Positions 49,432 to 58,214 of a DNA stretch of 64,000 nucleotides are shown piece after piece. Below the pieces are notes generated by a model that had not been told where the DNA came from, did not search any database, and saw only the letters and a list, made by a program, of their open reading frames with translations. The DNA is from Streptomyces albidoflavus (lineage in GTDB: Bacteria > Actinomycetota > Actinomycetes > Streptomycetales > Streptomycetaceae). A program made the translations under genes and the position numbers. The DNA lies in contig NZ_JOII01000004.1 in NCBI RefSeq assembly GCF_000719955.1, positions 310,001 through 374,000 of the forward strand. Reading direction: 5' to 3'. Every line of letters starts with the position of its first letter. Within the stretch, counting starts at the first letter, position 1.

Positions 49432-51723
49432 ATGAGCGGCATCGAGGACCCGGTGGACGACCTGTCGGTCACCCCGCCCAAGACGTGGGCGACCGGTGTC
49501 CCGGCCGTGACGCACGCCCTGGAGTACGCGCTCGGCCAGACGTCGGTGCGCCGCACCGCGCTGACCCTGCTCAACATCAACCAGGCCAAGGGCTTCGACT
49601 GTCCGGGCTGCGCCTGGCCGGAGCCCGCCCCCGGCAAGCGGCACAGGAACGAGTACTGCGAGAACGGCGGCAAGCACATCGCCGACGAGGCGACCTCGCG
49701 CCGGGTGACCGCCGGCTTCTTCCGCGAGCACTCGATCGCGGAGCTGGACGCCAAGTCCGACTACTGGCTGAACCAGCAGGGCCGGCTGACCGAACCCATG
49801 GTCAAGCGCCCGGGCGCCACGCACTACGAACCGGTCGGCTGGGACGAGGCGTTCGGCATCCTCGCCGACGAGCTGCGCTCCCTCGCCTCCCCGGACGAGG
49901 CGCTCTTCTACACCTCGGGGCGGCTCAACAACGAGGCGGCGTTCCTGCTCCAGCTCTTCGCCCGCGCCTACGGCACCAACAACCTGCCCGACTGCTCCAA
50001 CATGTGCCACGAGTCGAGCGGTTCGGCGCTCGGCGAGACGCTCGGCATCGGCAAGGGCAGCGTCTCGCTCGACGACATCCACGAGGCCGACCTGGTCTTC
50101 GTGATGGGGCAGAACCCGGGCACCAACCACCCCCGGATGCTCTCCGCGCTGGAGGAGACCAAGCGGAACGGCGGGCAGGTGGTGGCGGTCAACACGCTGC
50201 CCGAGGCCGGGCTGATGCGGTTCAAGCACCCGCAGAAGGCGCGCGGGGTGATCGGCCGGGGCACCGAGATCGCCGACCAGTTCCTGCACATCCGGGCCGG
50301 CGGCGACCTCGCCCTCTTCCAGGCCCTCAACCTGCTGCTCCTTGAGGCGGAGGACGAGGCGCCGGGCACCGTCCTCGACCACGCCTTCATCGCCTCGGAC
50401 ACCACCGGCTTCGAGACGTTCGCGGAGCACGCCCGCAAAACCCGCTGGGAGGACGTGCTGGAGGCGACCGGCCTGACCCGCGAGGAGATCGAGGAGGTCC
50501 ACCGGCGCGTCCTGGCCGGCCGCAAGGTCATCGTCTGCTGGGCGATGGGGCTGACCCAGCAGAAGCACGGCGTGCCGAGCATCCGCGAGATCGTCAACTT
50601 CCTGCTCCTGCGCGGCAGCATCGGGCGCCCCGGCGCGGGCGTCTGCCCGGTGCGCGGCCACAGCAACGTGCAGGGTGACCGCACCATGGGCGTGTGGGAG
50701 CGGATGCCGCAGGAGTTCCTGGACGCGCTGGGCCGCGAGTTCTCCTTCACCCCGCCCGCCCACCACGGCCTGGACGCGGTCGACTCGATCCGCGCCATGC
50801 GCGACGGCCGGGCCTCGTTCTTCCTCGGGGTGGCAGGCAACTTCGTCCGCGCCACCCCCGACAGCGAGGTCACCGAGGCGGCGCTGCGCCGCTGCCGGCT
50901 GACCGCGCAGATCTCCACCAAGCTCAACCGCTCGCACACCGTGTGCGGCGAGACGGCGCTCATCCTGCCGACGCTGGGCCGCAGCGACCGGGACGTCCAG
51001 GAAGGGGGCTTGCAGTTCTACACGGTGGAGGACTCGATGAGCGAGGTGCACGCCTCACGCGGCCGCCTCGCCCCGGCCTCCCCGCACCTGCTCAGCGAGG
51101 TCGCGATCATCTCCCGCCTGGCCCGCCGCACCCTCGGCGACGAACCGGCCATCCCCTGGGAGGAGTTCGAGCGGGACTACGGCACGATCCGGGACCGGAT
51201 ATCGCGCGTGGTACCGGGGTTCGAGGAGTTCAACGCCCGCGTGGACCGCCCCGGCGGCTTCACCCTGCCCAACCCGGTCAACGAGGGCGTCTACCCGACC
51301 CCCAGCGGCAAGGCCGTCTTCACCCGCAACGAGTTCACGATGCTGCGGGCCCCCGAGGGCCACCTCATCCTCCAGACCCTGCGCTCCCACGACCAGTGGA
51401 ACACCGTCCCGTACGCGATGAACGACCGGTACCGCGGCATCCACAACGCCCGCCGGGTGGTCCTGGTCAACCCCGCCGACCTGGCCGCCCTCGGCCTCGC
51501 CGACCGCGACCTGGTCGACCTGGTCGGCGTCTGGGAGGACGGCCGCGAGCGCCGCGCCCCCGCCTTCCGCGTCGTCTCCTACCCGACCAGCCCGGGCTCG
51601 GCCGCCGCGTACTACCCGGAGACCAACGTCCTGGTCCCCCTCGACAGCGTCGCCGACATCAGCAACTGCCCGACCTCGAAGGGGGTCGTGGTCCGGCTGG
51701 AACCGACGGCCGCCGGCGGCTGA
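49432..51723 (+). CDS. FdhF/YdeP-family molybdopterin oxidoreductase, copy 2
   Basis: The 763-residue paralogue of the enzyme at 41929 has the same three-cysteine pattern (C57, C60 in DCPGCAWP; C76 in YCENG), Mo-ligand Cys192 in NMCHESS, and cofactor segments PVRGHSNVQG and LILQTLRSHDQWNT. It is cytosolic. The two copies are clearly homologous along their full length but well diverged, so this is not a recent duplication. ATG at 49432 matches the start of homology; a frame extension into the leader is non-coding in composition. An MFS gene follows 12 bp later. Confidence 0.9.
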   Translation: MSGIEDPVDDLSVTPPKTWATGVPAVTHALEYALGQTSVRRTALTLLNINQAKGFDCPGCAWPEPAPGKRHRNEYCENGGKHIADEATSRRVTAGFFREHSIAELDAKSDYWLNQQGRLTEPMVKRPGATHYEPVGWDEAFGILADELRSLASPDEALFYTSGRLNNEAAFLLQLFARAYGTNNLPDCSNMCHESSGSALGETLGIGKGSVSLDDIHEADLVFVMGQNPGTNHPRMLSALEETKRNGGQVVAVNTLPEAGLMRFKHPQKARGVIGRGTEIADQFLHIRAGGDLALFQALNLLLLEAEDEAPGTVLDHAFIASDTTGFETFAEHARKTRWEDVLEATGLTREEIEEVHRRVLAGRKVIVCWAMGLTQQKHGVPSIREIVNFLLLRGSIGRPGAGVCPVRGHSNVQGDRTMGVWERMPQEFLDALGREFSFTPPAHHGLDAVDSIRAMRDGRASFFLGVAGNFVRATPDSEVTEAALRRCRLTAQISTKLNRSHTVCGETALILPTLGRSDRDVQEGGLQFYTVEDSMSEVHASRGRLAPASPHLLSEVAIISRLARRTLGDEPAIPWEEFERDYGTIRDRISRVVPGFEEFNARVDRPGGFTLPNPVNEGVYPTPSGKAVFTRNEFTMLRAPEGHLILQTLRSHDQWNTVPYAMNDRYRGIHNARRVVLVNPADLAALGLADRDLVDLVGVWEDGRERRAPAFRVVSYPTSPGSAAAYYPETNVLVPLDSVADISNCPTSKGVVVRLEPTAAGG

Positions 51724-51735
51724 GGGCGAGCGCCG

Positions 51736-52938
51736 ATGGAGGCCTCCCCCGCGACGGCCCCACCCGCCGTCCCTCGCTGGCTCCCGGCGGGAGCGGCGCT
51801 GGCCGCCGCCGGGTGGGGTGCCAACCAGTTCACCCCGCTGGCGGCGGTCCACCGCACCCAGGAGCAGTGGCATCCGGTGCTGGTCACCGTCCTGTTCACC
51901 GCCTACCTGCCGGGGCTGCTGCCCGGGCTGCTGCTGGGCGGCCCGGCGGCCGACCGGTTCGGGCGCCGGCGCGTGGTGCGGGCGGCCCTGCTCCTGTCGG
52001 CGGCCGCCAGCGCCCTGCCGACGGCCGCCGCCCCCTCCCCCGCCGCCGTCTGCGCCGGACGCCTGGCGACCGGGGTGGCGGCCGGTTTCGCCCTGTCGGC
52101 GGGCACCCGCTGGCTGCGTGAACTCTGCGCCGCCGCCGGGCGGTCCGGGGCCGGGGAGCGCCGGGCCGCCTACGCCACCGGGGCCGGGCTCGCCGGCGGG
52201 GCACTGGCCGCCGGGATGCTCGCCGAGTGGCTGCCGGCGCCGACGGTGCTGCCCTGCCTGGTCCACGCGGCACTGGCCCTGCTGGCGCTAGCCGCCACCA
52301 CCTGCGCACCCGAGACCACGGGCGGCACGGCGGGGGCGCCGCTCCGGCTCGGCGGCTGGTGCCGCCGCACCGTGGGCCACCCCCGCTTCGTCTGGGTGGT
52401 CCTCCCGGCCAGCCCGGCCGTCTTCGGCGCGGCCACCGTGGCGTACGTGGTGCTGCCGCCGCTGGTCGCCGACGAGGTCCCCGGGTACGCGCCGCTCTTC
52501 AGCGGCGTGGTCGCGGCGCTGACCCTCTCGGTGGGCGTCGTCGCGCAGCCGCTGGCGGTGCGGCTGCACCACGCCCGCACGGCGCGGGCCACGCTGGCCG
52601 GCATGGTCACCGTGATCGGCGGGCTGCTGGTGGGCGCGCTGGCCGCGTACGGGGACTCGGTGGCGCTGGTGCTGGTGGCGGCGGTGCTGCTGGGGGCCGG
52701 GTACGGGCTGACGCTCGGTTCGGGGCTGCTGGAGATCGCGCGGCTGGCTCCGCCGAGCGCGCTGCCCTCCACCGCCTTCCTCCACCAGGGCGCGGCCTAC
52801 AGCGGCTTCCTGACCCCGCTGCTGCTGGCCGTCACCGCCGGGGCGGCCCCGTACCCGGCGCTGCTCACCGGCATGGCGGTGGTGGGGCTGCTCTGCCTCT
52901 GGGTCACGGCCCGGTTCAGCCGGGGCAATCCGCAGTGA
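51736..52938 (+). CDS. MFS transporter
   Basis: The 400-residue, 12-helix major facilitator has the loop 2-3 signature GGPAADRFGRRRVVRAALLL (motif A). The second half shows AVFGAATVAYVVLPPLVADE and GLLEIARLAP. It begins 12 bp after the second YdeP stop with GAGGGCG upstream, so it is co-transcribed and may move the substrate or product of that enzyme. Similarity by eye does not fix a substrate class. FdhD follows after 67 bp. Confidence 0.85.
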   Translation: MEASPATAPPAVPRWLPAGAALAAAGWGANQFTPLAAVHRTQEQWHPVLVTVLFTAYLPGLLPGLLLGGPAADRFGRRRVVRAALLLSAAASALPTAAAPSPAAVCAGRLATGVAAGFALSAGTRWLRELCAAAGRSGAGERRAAYATGAGLAGGALAAGMLAEWLPAPTVLPCLVHAALALLALAATTCAPETTGGTAGAPLRLGGWCRRTVGHPRFVWVVLPASPAVFGAATVAYVVLPPLVADEVPGYAPLFSGVVAALTLSVGVVAQPLAVRLHHARTARATLAGMVTVIGGLLVGALAAYGDSVALVLVAAVLLGAGYGLTLGSGLLEIARLAPPSALPSTAFLHQGAAYSGFLTPLLLAVTAGAAPYPALLTGMAVVGLLCLWVTARFSRGNPQ

Positions 52939-53005
52939 CGGCCGGGCATACCCCTTCCCCCACCGGAGTGTCTCGGCGGCCCGCGCCGAGGAGAGGAGTC
53001 GGACC

Positions 53006-53716
53006 ATGGGTCGTGTGACCGCCCGGCGCCGGGTGCTGCACGCGGCCGGGGAAGTGGCCGGTATCCGGTACTGCGCCGGGGCCACCTCCGACGGCGGCAA
53101 CACGTACAACGTCGTGGACGTCGTCCTGGCGCGCGGCGTGGCCGCCCCCGACCCCTCGCTGGAGCGGAACTTCACCACCACCTCCGCCTGCGGGCTGTGC
53201 GGCAGGGCGAGTCTGGAGGCGGTCCGCACCAAGGTGACCTGGCCGGTCGCCGGGGACCCGCTGCGGCTGGACACGGAGACGCTCACCGCGCTGCCCGAGC
53301 GGCTCCGGGCGGCCCAGCGGGTCTTCGACGCCACCGGCGGGCTGCACGCGGCCGGCCTGTTCACCGCCGAGGGCGAACTGCTCTGCCTGCGTGAGGACGT
53401 CGGGCGGCACAACGCCGTCGACAAGTTGATCGGCCACGCCCTGCGGTCGGGGCTGCTGCCGCTGCGCGGAACGGTGCTGATGGTCAGCGGCCGGGCCTCC
53501 TTCGAGCTGGTGCAGAAGGCGGCGATGGCCGGCATCCCGGTGCTGGCCGCCGTCTCGGCGCCCTCCTCCCTCGCCGTGGACCTGGCCGAGGAGGCCGGGC
53601 TGACCCTGGTCGGCTTCCTGCGCGGCACGTCGATGAACGTGTACACGGGGGCCAGGCGGCTGCTGACGGGCGGGCCGGGGGCACCCCGACTGGCGCCGGG
53701 GCGCGCGGTCGGGTAG
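53006..53716 (+). CDS. fdhD: FdhD-type sulfurtransferase with missing N-terminal segment
   Basis: FdhD moves sulfur from IscS to the molybdenum cofactor and is needed for formate-dehydrogenase-type enzymes. The CxxC site is SACGLCG (C62, C65), and ECLREDVGRHNAVDKLIG, VSGRASFELVQKAAMAGIPVLAAVSAPSSLA and GFLRGTSMNVYTG are complete. At 236 residues it is some 45-50 shorter than family members. After MGRVTARRRV the sequence jumps almost at once to GIRYCAGAT, so the conserved EEPLEIR...MRTPGDDFELA region is absent. The reading frame is intact, so this looks like an internal deletion. It lies with the second YdeP gene, its probable client. Confidence 0.88.
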   Translation: MGRVTARRRVLHAAGEVAGIRYCAGATSDGGNTYNVVDVVLARGVAAPDPSLERNFTTTSACGLCGRASLEAVRTKVTWPVAGDPLRLDTETLTALPERLRAAQRVFDATGGLHAAGLFTAEGELLCLREDVGRHNAVDKLIGHALRSGLLPLRGTVLMVSGRASFELVQKAAMAGIPVLAAVSAPSSLAVDLAEEAGLTLVGFLRGTSMNVYTGARRLLTGGPGAPRLAPGRAVG

Positions 53717-53719
53717 ACC
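53714..53719 (+). promoter_or_regulatory. -10 box overlapping the fdhD stop codon
   Basis: TAGACC begins with the fdhD stop TAG and is followed by 6 nt and the GTG of the LysR gene, suggesting a leaderless transcript. Confidence 0.5.
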
Positions 53720-53725
53720 CGTGGC

Positions 53726-54655
53726 GTGCTGTTCCGTCAACTCGAATACCTGGTCGCCCTCTCCCGGGAGCACCACTTCGCCCGTGCCGCCCAGGCGTGC
53801 CACGTCTCCCAGCCGGCGCTCTCCGAGGCGCTGCGCAAACTGGAGGAGGAACTCGACGTCCAACTGGTCCGCCGGGGCCGGAAGTACGAGGGGCTGACCC
53901 CCGAGGGCGAGCGGATCGTGGTGTGGGCGCAGCGCATCCTCGCCGACCGGGACGCCCTCAAGGACGAGGTCGGGGCCTTGCGGACCGGGCTGAGCGGCCG
54001 GATGCGGATCGGCTCGGTGCCGACCGCCTCCGGCGCGGTCTCCCTGCTGACCGCGCCGTTCACCGCCGCCCACCCGCTGGTGACGGTGGAGGTGGTGACC
54101 GACCTGCGTTCGCAGGACATCCTGCGGCAGCTGCGGAACTTCGAGATCGACGCGGGGATCACCTATCTCCGCCCGGGCCTGCCGGAGAACGTCGCCACCC
54201 TCCCGCTCTACCAGGAGCGGTACGTGCTGCTCACCAGCGCCGCCGACGATCTCGCCCGGCGGGCCTCGGCCACCTGGGCGGAGGCGTCGCTGCTGCCGCT
54301 GTGCCTGCTGACCGAGGCCATGCAGGGCCGCCAGGTGGTGGACCAGGTCTTCGCCGAGGCGGGGCTGCGGCCCGTGCCCCGGGTCGAGACGGACTCGGTG
54401 GCGACGCTCTTCGCCCACGTCCGCACCGGCAACTGGGCCAGCGTCGTGCCGCACACCTGGCTGCACGTCTTCGGGGTGCCGCACGGCATGCGCGCCCTGC
54501 CGCTGGTCGACCCGGTGCGGGCGGTCCCGGTGGGCCTGGTGGTGACCGCCCGCGAACCAGGTTCGGCGATGGCCCGGGCCCTGACCGAGGTCGCCCGCCA
54601 CACCGACGTGGCGGGGGCGCTGGAGCGCCTGCCCGGGGCCCCGGACCTTCCCTGA
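53726..54655 (+). CDS. LysR-family transcriptional regulator
   Basis: The 309-residue regulator has an N-terminal helix-turn-helix: MLFRQLEYLVALSREHHFARAAQACHVSQPALSEALRKLEEEL, then the linker helix and a two-lobed effector domain (MRIGSVPTASGAVSLLTAPF, LRSQDILRQLRNFEIDAGITYL). No redox Cys pair like that of OxyR is seen. It follows fdhD by 9 bp, and GTG at 53726 fits the leaderless -10 box. LysR proteins often control adjacent genes; the YdeP-MFS-fdhD unit is the natural candidate, which is inference. Confidence 0.9.
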   Translation: MLFRQLEYLVALSREHHFARAAQACHVSQPALSEALRKLEEELDVQLVRRGRKYEGLTPEGERIVVWAQRILADRDALKDEVGALRTGLSGRMRIGSVPTASGAVSLLTAPFTAAHPLVTVEVVTDLRSQDILRQLRNFEIDAGITYLRPGLPENVATLPLYQERYVLLTSAADDLARRASATWAEASLLPLCLLTEAMQGRQVVDQVFAEAGLRPVPRVETDSVATLFAHVRTGNWASVVPHTWLHVFGVPHGMRALPLVDPVRAVPVGLVVTAREPGSAMARALTEVARHTDVAGALERLPGAPDLP

Positions 54656-54659
54656 GGTA

Positions 54660-55103
54660 TCAGGGCGCGAAGGGCGGGGCGGCGAGGTCGAGGGTGAGCA
54701 GGTTGCGCCAGTCGTTGGTGAAGACGGCGCGGCTCCCCTCGAAGCGCACGGCGACGAAGGGGTTGGAGAGGTACATGACGGCGACCCAGCACAGGGCGCC
54801 GTCCGGGGCGAGCCGGGCCAGGTGGCCGATGTTCCCCATGCCGCCGCCTCCGCCGGTGAGGTGGCCCGACCCGTCCGGCAGCGGGCTCCCGAAGCAGGGG
54901 TCGGCCTCCAGCGTGCCGTCCTCCGCGATGATCCGGGCCACGTCGACCGGGCCGCCTACGCGCAAGGGGATGGGCCGACCCGCCTCCGGGTGGTAGGCGC
55001 CGGGGCCCTCCACCCGCAGCGCCAGCCCCGTGTCGTCCGGCCGGTACAGGGCGTCGCCGAACGGCATCTCCCCGGCGGCCCACAGCTCCTGGACTCTGCC
55101 CAT
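54660..55103 (-). CDS. Orphan hypothetical protein
   Basis: I do not recognise this 147-residue protein. It has no signal peptide or membrane helix. The sequence shows a mixed alpha/beta pattern with glycine-rich loop [17 protein letters not shown] and aromatic strands ([31 protein letters not shown]). ATG at 55103 has GGGGAGGG upstream, and third codon positions look coding. It converges on the LysR gene with 4 bp between them. Confidence 0.6.
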   Translation of the reverse strand: MGRVQELWAAGEMPFGDALYRPDDTGLALRVEGPGAYHPEAGRPIPLRVGGPVDVARIIAEDGTLEADPCFGSPLPDGSGHLTGGGGGMGNIGHLARLAPDGALCWVAVMYLSNPFVAVRFEGSRAVFTNDWRNLLTLDLAAPPFAP

Positions 55104-55237
55104 CCCCCGCCCTCCCCGTCGCTCCGCCTGCGCGCGGAGGTGCCGGGCGGAGCGTAGCGGAGGCGGTGCCGGAACGGTGTGACGGCCGTTCAGCGGAGCT
55201 ATGCGCCCCTTCTGCCCGGCTTTGGGAGGTTCTCGAC

Positions 55238-55243
55238 TATCTT
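55238..55243 (+). promoter_or_regulatory. -10 box for the leaderless DUF1345 gene
   Basis: TATCTT is followed by GCCGCC and the ATG at 55250. The nearest GGGAGG is over 20 nt away, too far to serve as a ribosome site. Confidence 0.5.
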
Positions 55244-55249
55244 GCCGCC

Positions 55250-55885
55250 ATGAGTATCGTGCTGCCGCTCCCCGCGGTTCCCAGGCTGGCCGTGTCGATC
55301 GCCGTCGGGGCGGTGGTGGGTGTGGTGGTCGGCCTGCTGGTCGACCCGGTGCTGGCCGTGCTGGCGGCGATCGGCGCGACGGAGGCGGTCTTCGTACTGG
55401 CGGGCTGGACGGTGCTGTGGCGGATGGACGCGCCGGCCACCCATCACAACGCGCGGCGCGAGAACTTCCGCCCGCTCGTGGAGGAACTGGCCGTGGTGGC
55501 CACCGCCCTGTGCGGGCTGGTCGGCATCGTCATCCTGCTGCTCATCGGCAACACCGCCCGGGGCCACGCCGCCGCGGCCACCGCCCTCGGCGGCGTCTTC
55601 ATGGCCTGGGCGGCGGTCCACCTGATGTACGCCACCCGCTACGGATACCTGTACTACCTCGGCGAGCAGGGCGGCATCGACTTCAACCAGGAGCGGCCCC
55701 CGACGTACCGGTACTTCCTCTACTTCAGCTACAACCTCGGCATGACCTACCAGGTCTCCGACACCAATGTCTCCGACCCCACCGTCCGCTCGGTGGTGCT
55801 CCGGCACTGCCTGCTGTCGTACGTCTTCGGGACCGGCATCCTGGCCACCGCCATCAACCTGGTCATCGGCATCGTCGGCGGGTGA
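55250..55885 (+). CDS. DUF1345 integral membrane protein
   Basis: The 211-residue protein has about five membrane helices (residues 10-35, 38-58, 78-100, 108-125 and 185-210). It carries the DUF1345 signature [28 protein letters not shown], preceded by [16 protein letters not shown]. Function of the family is unknown. ATG at 55250 fits a leaderless promoter; the frame upstream lacks homology. It converges on a FUSC gene with 12 bp between. Confidence 0.85.
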   Translation: MSIVLPLPAVPRLAVSIAVGAVVGVVVGLLVDPVLAVLAAIGATEAVFVLAGWTVLWRMDAPATHHNARRENFRPLVEELAVVATALCGLVGIVILLLIGNTARGHAAAATALGGVFMAWAAVHLMYATRYGYLYYLGEQGGIDFNQERPPTYRYFLYFSYNLGMTYQVSDTNVSDPTVRSVVLRHCLLSYVFGTGILATAINLVIGIVGG

Positions 55886-55897
55886 CCGGGAGGTTCG

Positions 55898-57400
55898 TCA
55901 CCGGGCGGCGAGGGCCGGGCGGCGGGTCCCCCGGAGCGGTTCGGCCAGTTCCGCGAGGGCCCGCTCCAGGCCGTGCAGGTGGGTGAGGGCCGGCTCGTCG
56001 GCCGGCGCGTGGGCCGGGGAGCGCGGCGGGTGGGCCCGGGTGGTGCCGTCGGCGATGAGGGCCTGCACGGCGGCCTCCACCCGTACACAGGCCACGGTGA
56101 GGCGGTCGGTCCGCGAGCCCTCCGGGTCGGCGGCGACGGCGGCGAGGCCGCGCACCTCGTGGGCGCAGGCGTCGAGCAGGGCGAGCACCCGGCGGGCCCG
56201 GGCCTTGCGGTGGCCGAGCGGGCTCAGGGGGTGGACGAGCGGGGCGACGGAGACGCGTACGCGCTCCAGGAGCGCCTCCAGTTCGGCGACGCGCGGGGCG
56301 GGGTCGGCGCCCGGGGAGCCCGCGAGCCGGCCGGCCGCCTCGACGGCGCAGAGGTGGACGCAGCGCAACGCCCGCCGGACCCAGGCGTCGGTGGTCGTGT
56401 GCGTGGTCACGGGCAGGACGAGGAGGACGGCCAGGGCGGCGCCGACGGCACCCGCGAGGGTCTCGGCCAGGCGCAGCGCCAGCAGGCCGGGGTCGACGGT
56501 GCCGAGCATGCCGTAGAGGACGCCGACCAGGACGGTGACGAAGAAGATCATCCAGCTGTAGGAGACGGCGGCCACGTAGAAGATCCCGCCGACGCAGAGG
56601 GCCACCAGGACGGCCGCCGCGACAGGGTCGCCGTGCAGCGGGATCGCGACGCCGAGACCGGCCACGACGCCCGCGGCGGTGCCGAGGACCCGCCGGAAGC
56701 CGCGGACCAGCGTCTCGCCGCGTGAGGCGGTGTTGACGAAGATCCACCAGACGGTGCCGACGGCCCAGTACCAGCGCTCGTCGGAGAGGGCCTGCCCGGC
56801 GGCGAGCGCGATCGCGCTCGCGGCGGTGGCCTGCACGGCCTGCCGGGTGGTGGGGCGGGAGAGTCCGCGCCCGCCCAGCGGCGCCGGGGCGGGCCTGGGT
56901 GCGGGCAGGCGCCGCTCGTAGCACCAGAGGCCGAAGCGGACGGCGGACGAGGTGAGCAGGGCCAGGACGACGGCAGCGGCGAGCTGGGGCAGCTGGGCGG
57001 GGACCGCGTGCAGGAACTGGGCTAGGAAGAAGCTCATGAAGGCGAAGATGCCCAGGGCGTTGCCGCGCGGGCCCCACCTGCGGGCGTACACGCCGAGGCC
57101 TGCCACGGCGAGGAAGGCGAGGTCGCGAGGGAGCGGCCGGTCGTGGAGCAGGACCGCCAGCGCGAGGACGGGGAAGCCGGCGGCGGGGAGCAGGGCGGTG
57201 GTGAGGGCCTGGCCGCGCACGGTGGCGTCGGTGACGGTGAACAGGGCGAGGAGGGCCGCGAGCCCGCCGGCGACGGCCATCGTCAGCGACTGCCCGGCCG
57301 TGCCCGAGACGGTCGCCGCCAGTCCGATGCCGAGTACCGCCCGGGCCGCGCTGCGCATCCGGACCAGCCCCGGGTCGGGGGCGACGAACTTCCTGATCAT
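55898..57400 (-). CDS. FUSC-family transporter, third copy
   Basis: The 500-residue protein has two helix blocks (residues 15-150 and 200-330), the second with WYWAVGTVWWIFVNTASRGETLVRGFRRVLGTAAGV, and a soluble helical C-terminal domain. It should export aromatic or related compounds. I chose ATG at 57400, where GAGG stands 6 nt upstream (start MIRKFVAPDPG); the open frame runs 67 codons further up but is low-complexity, and a start within it cannot be excluded. Confidence 0.8.
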   Translation of the reverse strand: MIRKFVAPDPGLVRMRSAARAVLGIGLAATVSGTAGQSLTMAVAGGLAALLALFTVTDATVRGQALTTALLPAAGFPVLALAVLLHDRPLPRDLAFLAVAGLGVYARRWGPRGNALGIFAFMSFFLAQFLHAVPAQLPQLAAAVVLALLTSSAVRFGLWCYERRLPAPRPAPAPLGGRGLSRPTTRQAVQATAASAIALAAGQALSDERWYWAVGTVWWIFVNTASRGETLVRGFRRVLGTAAGVVAGLGVAIPLHGDPVAAAVLVALCVGGIFYVAAVSYSWMIFFVTVLVGVLYGMLGTVDPGLLALRLAETLAGAVGAALAVLLVLPVTTHTTTDAWVRRALRCVHLCAVEAAGRLAGSPGADPAPRVAELEALLERVRVSVAPLVHPLSPLGHRKARARRVLALLDACAHEVRGLAAVAADPEGSRTDRLTVACVRVEAAVQALIADGTTRAHPPRSPAHAPADEPALTHLHGLERALAELAEPLRGTRRPALAAR

Positions 57401-57706
57401 CCGCGTCCTCGGAGGTCGCGGCGCGTCCAGCCCCCTGCCCGTCCCCCGGCCCACGCCGTTCTTCCGCTGCTCCACCGTGTGCGTCCACCCCTGTTCCGTG
57501 GCGCGGCGCCGGGCGCCGGTCGCCTCGCGGCATCGAAAAGGCGCCGCTGGTCCGGTCCGGCTTCCTCGCCGTCCCGGCACGCTGCGGCGCCAGTAGGACA
57601 CCTAGAGAAGCATCCTGGCGGGCAGTGGCTCAACCGGAGTCCCGAGGAGTGGGCCATTGGTACAGTCCCGGGCAGGAGATCCGTACCACGAGGAGGCCAA
57701 CGGACC
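57401..57706. other. 306-bp gap between divergent FUSC and Lrp genes
   Basis: This holds the likely promoter of the Lrp/AsnC gene: TACAGT at 57661-57666 about 40 bp before the ATG, and AGGAGG at 57691-57696. It also holds the 5' region of the FUSC gene. I see no further gene or repeat. Confidence 0.4.
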
Positions 57707-58177
57707 ATGGTGGTCGACGCGCTGGACACCCGCATCCTGACGCTCCTGCTGGAGCAGCCCCGGACCAGCGTGCGGGAGTACGCGCGGCTGCTCGGCGTCG
57801 CCCGGGGCACCCTCCAGGCCCGGCTGGACCGGATGGAGCGGGACGGGGTCATCACCGGGACGGGGCCGTCGCTCTCGCCCGCGGCGCTGGGCCACCCGGT
57901 GCTCGCCTTCGTGCACATCGAGGTGACGCAGGGCCATCTCGACGAGGTGGGGGACGCGCTGGCGGCGGTGCCGGAGATCATCGAGGCGTTCTCGATCACC
58001 GGCGGCGGCGACCTGCTCACCCGGGTCGCGGCCCGGGACAACGGCCACCTGGAGGACGTCATCCAGCAGCTCATCAACCTCCCGGGGGTGGTGCGGACCC
58101 GGACCGAGGTGGCCCTGCGGGAGCGGGTGGCGCACCGGGTGCTGCCGCTGGTGGCCTCGGTCGCCGCCCGCAGGTGA
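57707..58177 (+). CDS. Lrp/AsnC-family regulator
   Basis: The 156-residue protein has the AsnC helix-turn-helix (LDTRILTLLLEQPRTSVREYARLLGVARGTLQARLDRMERDGVI), then the RAM ligand-binding domain (AFVHIEVTQGHLDEVGDALAAVPEIIEAFSITGGGDLLTRVAARDNGHLEDVIQQLINLPGVVRT). It probably senses an amino acid. ATG at 57707 has AGGAGG 10 nt upstream; the next codon GTG is an alternative. It is divergent from the third FUSC gene, which it may control. Confidence 0.88.
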   Translation: MVVDALDTRILTLLLEQPRTSVREYARLLGVARGTLQARLDRMERDGVITGTGPSLSPAALGHPVLAFVHIEVTQGHLDEVGDALAAVPEIIEAFSITGGGDLLTRVAARDNGHLEDVIQQLINLPGVVRTRTEVALRERVAHRVLPLVASVAARR

Positions 58178-58214
58178 GCCGGGCGGTCCGGCCCCTTTCT
58201 GCCATGCTGGGGCC

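Noticed and set aside
49169..49435. Possible 88-residue gene in the moaA-YdeP gap
   Set aside because: Composition is Arg/Pro/Ser-rich without any fold pattern, and the region carries inverted repeats and lower GC as expected for regulatory DNA.
41929..51723. Calling the two molybdoenzymes formate dehydrogenases
   Set aside because: They follow the YdeP pattern (CPGCAWP...CENG, NMCHE) with three rather than four cluster cysteines and have no FDH partner subunits nearby.
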